Source: an uncultured Clostridia bacterium
GTDB lineage: Bacteria; Bacillota; Clostridia; Oscillospirales; Acutalibacteraceae
Direction: 5' to 3'
DNA: 9,851 bases
NCBI GenBank assembly: GCA_937912045.1
Contig: CALDPI010000174.1
Coordinates: forward strand, 1 to 9,851
The notes below the pieces were generated by a model. The model had not been told where the DNA came from and did not search any database. It saw nothing but the letters and a program-made list of their open reading frames with translations. Positions within the stretch are counted from its first letter, which is position 1. Each line of letters starts with the position of its first letter. Shown one piece after another: positions 8,014-9,851 of this stretch. The position numbers and the translations under genes are program-made.

Positions 8014-9000
8014 TTAATATTCCTTAAGATACGTTTTTGTGTTTTCAACCATTTCGTCAAACAGCTTCTTGGCCAGGGTGGTGTTGATGGTTACAAGCGG
8101 GTCACCCACAAAAGCCTTGAATGCGAGCGACAGGTCGCGGCGGAGGGCGGCCTCTACCACAAGCTCCTGCTCTGACGATATGCGCGAAACAAGGCCGTAT
8201 ATCTCACTCGGCACGTTACCCGCTACCGCAGGGGTTACACTGTTTGCGCGGAAGACGGCGTTGCTCTCAACAACGGCGCCCATCGGCAGATTGGGCATCT
8301 GTCCCACGTTTGGTAGGTTGACGTTGGTAACAAGCTGTCTGAGTCCCAGAAGAGCACGCATCTGCTCGACGCCCTCCTCGCCCGTTTTGCAAAGCTCAAT
8401 TTTCTCCTCGCCGCTTACACGCTTGCGGCTGCGCTCAAGACGTTTTGCAAGGTCGTCTATACGGAGAGAAACGGGTGTTAAGCCAAAGCCCCACTCCTTT
8501 ACCTGTTCGGGCGATTCCAGGTACCATTTGCCCGGGCAGAACTCTGCTAAGTGGCGGTCGCCTGCGGCAGCTATGCTGCCAAAGCGCAAAAACAAATCAA
8601 ACTTTACGCGCTGATTGCAATCAAACACGTTGTTCATCCAGTTTTCGTCCTTGCCCTTGAGATAACCTGTTTTTTCATATTCCCTTGCCATTTTTTCATA
8701 TATCGGGAAAATATCAATGTTTTTGTACTGCGCCTTTGTCAGCCAGGTGAAGTGGTTGACGCCCACAACGTTTACGTTTATATCCTCACGCGTGGTGTTT
8801 GTTATGCCGCAGTATTCCTCAAGCGCGGTCTGAAGCAGCCACTGTGTGCCGAAAACCTCGTGACAGCAGCCAAATGCCTTGATTTTCGGAAAGGTTTTAT
8901 AAAGCGTTCTTACCGATATTGTCATCGGGTTTGTATAGTTGATTACCCACGCGTTTGGTGAATATTCCCTTATGTACTCGGCAATCTCCTCAAAGGAATA
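8014..9000 (-). pseudogene. 5'-truncated GH4 alpha-galacturonidase (LplD type)
   Basis: From about residue 60 of the open frame (codon near 8994) to the stop, the protein matches the LplD/GH4 family: NAWVINYTNPMT, the metal-site GCCHEVFG (C103/H104 in frame numbering), VGVNHFTW (N139/H140), GDRHLAEFCPGKW, and a late VGDPLVTINT. Family members of ~440 residues remove galacturonate from oligogalacturonides using NAD and Mn; this one keeps ~325. The first ~120 residues are gone, including the glycine-rich NAD-binding Rossmann start and the segment between it and NYTNP, so the enzyme should be inactive. The frame remains open upstream into an unrelated leader (9001-9171). Its 3' end is intact and 1 nt from uxaB, as expected of the first gene of a galacturonate operon. 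No frameshift is seen inside it, so truncation is recent or reflects a chimeric assembly. Confidence 0.8.
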
Positions 9001-9171
9001 CTCCTTGAAAAATCTTTTAGTGTTGGGGATTCCGTACCTTCTGTAAAAATTTGAGGCTCCACTTCCTTTTATGTTGAAACGCCTGCAAAACTCTGCCTGT
9101 GTATGAGTGCGGGCAAATTCTATCCTTTCAGGTAACTCATGCTTCTTCATTCTTTCTTTTGGACTTACCAT
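9001..9171 (-). CDS. Helix-turn-helix-like leader fused in frame to the GH4 remnant
   Basis: The frame from ATG 9171 reads about 55 residues that have no counterpart in GH4 enzymes, then runs without a stop into the GH4 fragment (385 residues in total). The stretch RIEFARTHTQAEFCRRFNIK followed by GSGASNFYRRYGIPN resembles a small DNA-binding helix-turn-helix, as found at the ends of phage HNH endonucleases and phage regulators. A second ATG (9150, residue 8, giving MKKHELPER) has a purine-rich AAAGAAAG upstream and may be the true start. The first ATG sits in a hairpin loop at the end of the omega-RNA-like element, where an IscB start codon would be expected. It is probably the 5' part of a phage gene joined to GH4 by recombination or by misassembly. 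I cannot assign a family firmly. Confidence 0.5.
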
Positions 9172-9232
9172 CGTAAGTTAAGGTGCGGAACCCTCTTGCT
9201 TTAGCTGGGGGAGAAGCACCTTTTTACCTCCT
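9163..9232 (-). promoter_or_regulatory. Hairpin-separated ribosome site and start codon in a hairpin loop
   Basis: On the minus strand a perfect Shine-Dalgarno, AGGAGGT (9226-9232), lies 54 nt before the ATG at 9169-9171, too far for direct use. Between them sits a long hairpin: AAGGTGC at 9216-9222 (as its complement) pairs with 9180-9186, with an inner CCC/GGG stem closed by a 4-nt loop at 9200-9203. If it folds, the ribosome site is brought to ~11 unpaired nt from the start. The ATG itself is in the GATG loop of a 6-bp stem (9163-9168 with 9173-9178). This could tune translation by RNA structure or protein binding. Confidence 0.45.
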
Positions 9233-9512
9233 GTAAAAATTAGGCAGTTTAACAGCCGGTAACAAGAACCAGCTCAGACTTACCCAGGTCTGTTGGCGGT
9301 CTTAGACAATGTTATTCCGTGGTTTGCTGCAAGCAGCACTGTTCCTACCCCTCAGAACTGTTTAACTACTTGCCGCAGAACAGTGGACTAGACCGGGCAT
9401 CCACTGGTGCCTATGTATTCACGGATAACGTAGTGCCCGAAGCACTTAGGCTAGTCAACTATGGGCCGTAAGTTTCCTTACAAGCCCACGGATTTATCCG
9501 TGGGTAGTTGAC
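9180..9512 (-). ncRNA. HEARO/IscB omega-RNA-like structured element without iscB
   Basis: No protein-coding frame fits this 333-nt stretch, but it is dense in inverted repeats. Read on the minus strand it begins immediately after ATGA (9513-9516), the boundary rule known for HEARO elements. The first 8 nt (9505-9512) pair perfectly with 9454-9461. They enclose a hairpin of 8 bp with a 4-nt loop (9485-9504) and an alternative GNRA-capped stem (9468-9472 with 9477-9481, loop GAAA). Further stems are 9432-9436/9442-9446 (UUCG-type loop), 9409-9413/9447-9451, 9381-9387/9400-9406, 9326-9330/9333-9337, 9275-9279/9288-9292 and 9180-9186/9216-9222. CTAGTC in the 9381-9406 hairpin can pair with GACTAG at 9451-9456 as a pseudoknot. 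In IscB systems the RNA lies directly upstream of iscB and carries its guide at the 5' end; here that would be the flanking bases above 9512. The following frame is not IscB. A TnpB-type right end read on the plus strand is the main alternative. Confidence 0.6.
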
Positions 9513-9827
9513 TCATATCCTCTCTGCGAGCATGATCCTCGACTGATAGACGACACAGCCGCCGTGCGGGTTTACACCCTTGCCGCGCTCGATAAACTGT
9601 CGCAGTCCGTATAGCAACATATCATCAGTGTGCCGGGCGTTCGTCTCGTGGAAAGTCTCCGCCATTGCTTCGCCCGCTCTGCAATACTCGCCGATCGGTA
9701 CACACGTTTCCGCCATCAGCGGGCGCACGCGGAACGACTCTGTTGAAATCACGATGGGCTCAAACTTACGCGCCCGCAGCAGCTCAAGCTCACGCTTATA
9801 CTTCTTGGCTTTTTGTCTGGCGTTCAT
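9513..9827 (-). CDS. Small phage-like hypothetical protein
   Basis: 104 residues, beginning MNARQKAKKYKRELELLRAR, an opening I associate with small proteins of clostridial phages and prophages; the function is unknown. The basic helical N-terminus (1-20) is followed by a mixed segment (RVRPLMAETCVPIGEYCRAG) and a C-terminal DMLLYGLRQFIERGKGVNPH region. No membrane segment or catalytic motif is visible. The start is supported by GGAGGAGG (9833-9840). A TAA immediately precedes the ATG, the packing usual in phage genomes. The stop is the TGA of the ATGA at which the omega-RNA-like element begins, so the element inserted right at the gene end and left the protein whole. High GC relative to the window's left half fits a separate origin. 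Confidence 0.7.
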   Translation of the reverse strand: MNARQKAKKYKRELELLRARKFEPIVISTESFRVRPLMAETCVPIGEYCRAGEAMAETFHETNARHTDDMLLYGLRQFIERGKGVNPHGGCVVYQSRIMLAERI

Positions 9828-9851
9828 TTAGCCCTCCTCCAACAGCAGTCT
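9828..9851 (-). CDS. Possible 3' end of the preceding phage gene (partial)
   Basis: Reading in from the right edge on the minus strand, one frame gives seven codons (RLLLEEG) and a TAA that abuts the ATG of the next gene. This is the arrangement expected of a tightly packed phage operon, and the ribosome site of the next gene lies inside it. Too short to identify; the frame is chosen only by the stop position. Confidence 0.2.
   Translation of the reverse strand, partial: RLLLEEG

Noticed and set aside
8013..8060. Longer uxaB start, 16 codons upstream
   Set aside because: It would overlap the end of the GH4 frame and adds residues without family similarity. The ATG at 8012 has a good ribosome site and gives the usual family length.
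5600..8660. Several open frames of 60-190 codons on the plus strand opposite uxaA, uxaB and GH4
   Set aside because: They lack ribosome sites and family similarity, and they lie antisense to well-supported genes with relatively high GC, which commonly creates such shadows.
9180..9225. Rho-independent terminator on the plus strand (7-bp stem followed by TTTTT)
   Set aside because: The shape fits, but no plus-strand gene precedes it, and the hairpin is explained as the 3' domain of the minus-strand RNA element.
9485..9512. Right end of an IS200/IS605 or TnpB transposon read on the plus strand (8-bp hairpin with TTTA loop followed by TAGTTGAC)
   Set aside because: The hairpin and tail do look like such an end, but there is no tnpA or tnpB. 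The ATGA boundary, the pairing of the first 8 nt with 9454-9461, and the start-codon-linked 3' hairpin fit the minus-strand IscB/HEARO layout better. Kept as the main alternative.
1..9851. CRISPR array, tRNA or rRNA genes
   Set aside because: No regularly spaced repeats, tRNA cloverleaf with a conserved T-arm, or rRNA segments were seen by eye on either strand; a tRNAscan or CRISPR finder run was not possible.

Overview
The window looks like DNA of a gut-type anaerobic Firmicute (class Clostridia). The evidence is strong AGGAGG-type ribosome sites, a hexuronate operon of clostridial type, AT-rich regulators, and a small gene at the right edge that resembles a clostridial phage gene. This placement is inferred from gene content and style, not from a database match.

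The left part (1 to about 4730) is an AT-rich carbohydrate cassette. It holds a large cytoplasmic glycoside hydrolase of the alpha-N-acetylglucosaminidase type (GH89-like, minus strand). A divergent operon encodes an AraC-type regulator and a NAT_N/GNAT_C-type acyltransferase-like protein (plus strand). The cassette lies between two copies of the same gene tail. The window opens in the last codons of an unidentified gene, and 55 bases of that tail recur exactly at 5005-5059. There they form the end of a headless 3' fragment that begins just after the acyltransferase stop. This looks like insertion at, or recombination through, the 3' end of a gene.

The middle part (5122 to about 9000, minus strand) is a galacturonate operon in transcription order: alpha-galacturonidase (GH4, LplD type), tagaturonate reductase (uxaB) and altronate dehydratase (uxaA). 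Gene spacing is 1 nt and then an ATGA overlap. Together they would free galacturonate from oligomers, reduce tagaturonate to altronate, and dehydrate altronate to 2-keto-3-deoxygluconate. The isomerase uxaC is not in the window. Convergent transcription from both sides meets at one strong bidirectional terminator (5089-5116).

The right part (about 9000-9851) is foreign. The GH4 gene has lost its first ~120 codons, including the NAD-binding fold, and its remainder is fused in frame to a ~55-residue helix-turn-helix-like leader. Just upstream, 9180-9512 is a noncoding stretch packed with inverted repeats. On the minus strand it begins exactly after an ATGA and ends at a start codon held in a hairpin loop. 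That layout matches HEARO/IscB omega-RNA elements, but no IscB protein follows. The ATGA is the last bases of a phage-like gene (9513-9827). This combination is the most interesting part of the window: an orphan omega-RNA-like element in prophage-like DNA, abutting a decapitated metabolic operon. A chimeric assembly must be excluded for both suspicious joins (about 9000 and about 4730).
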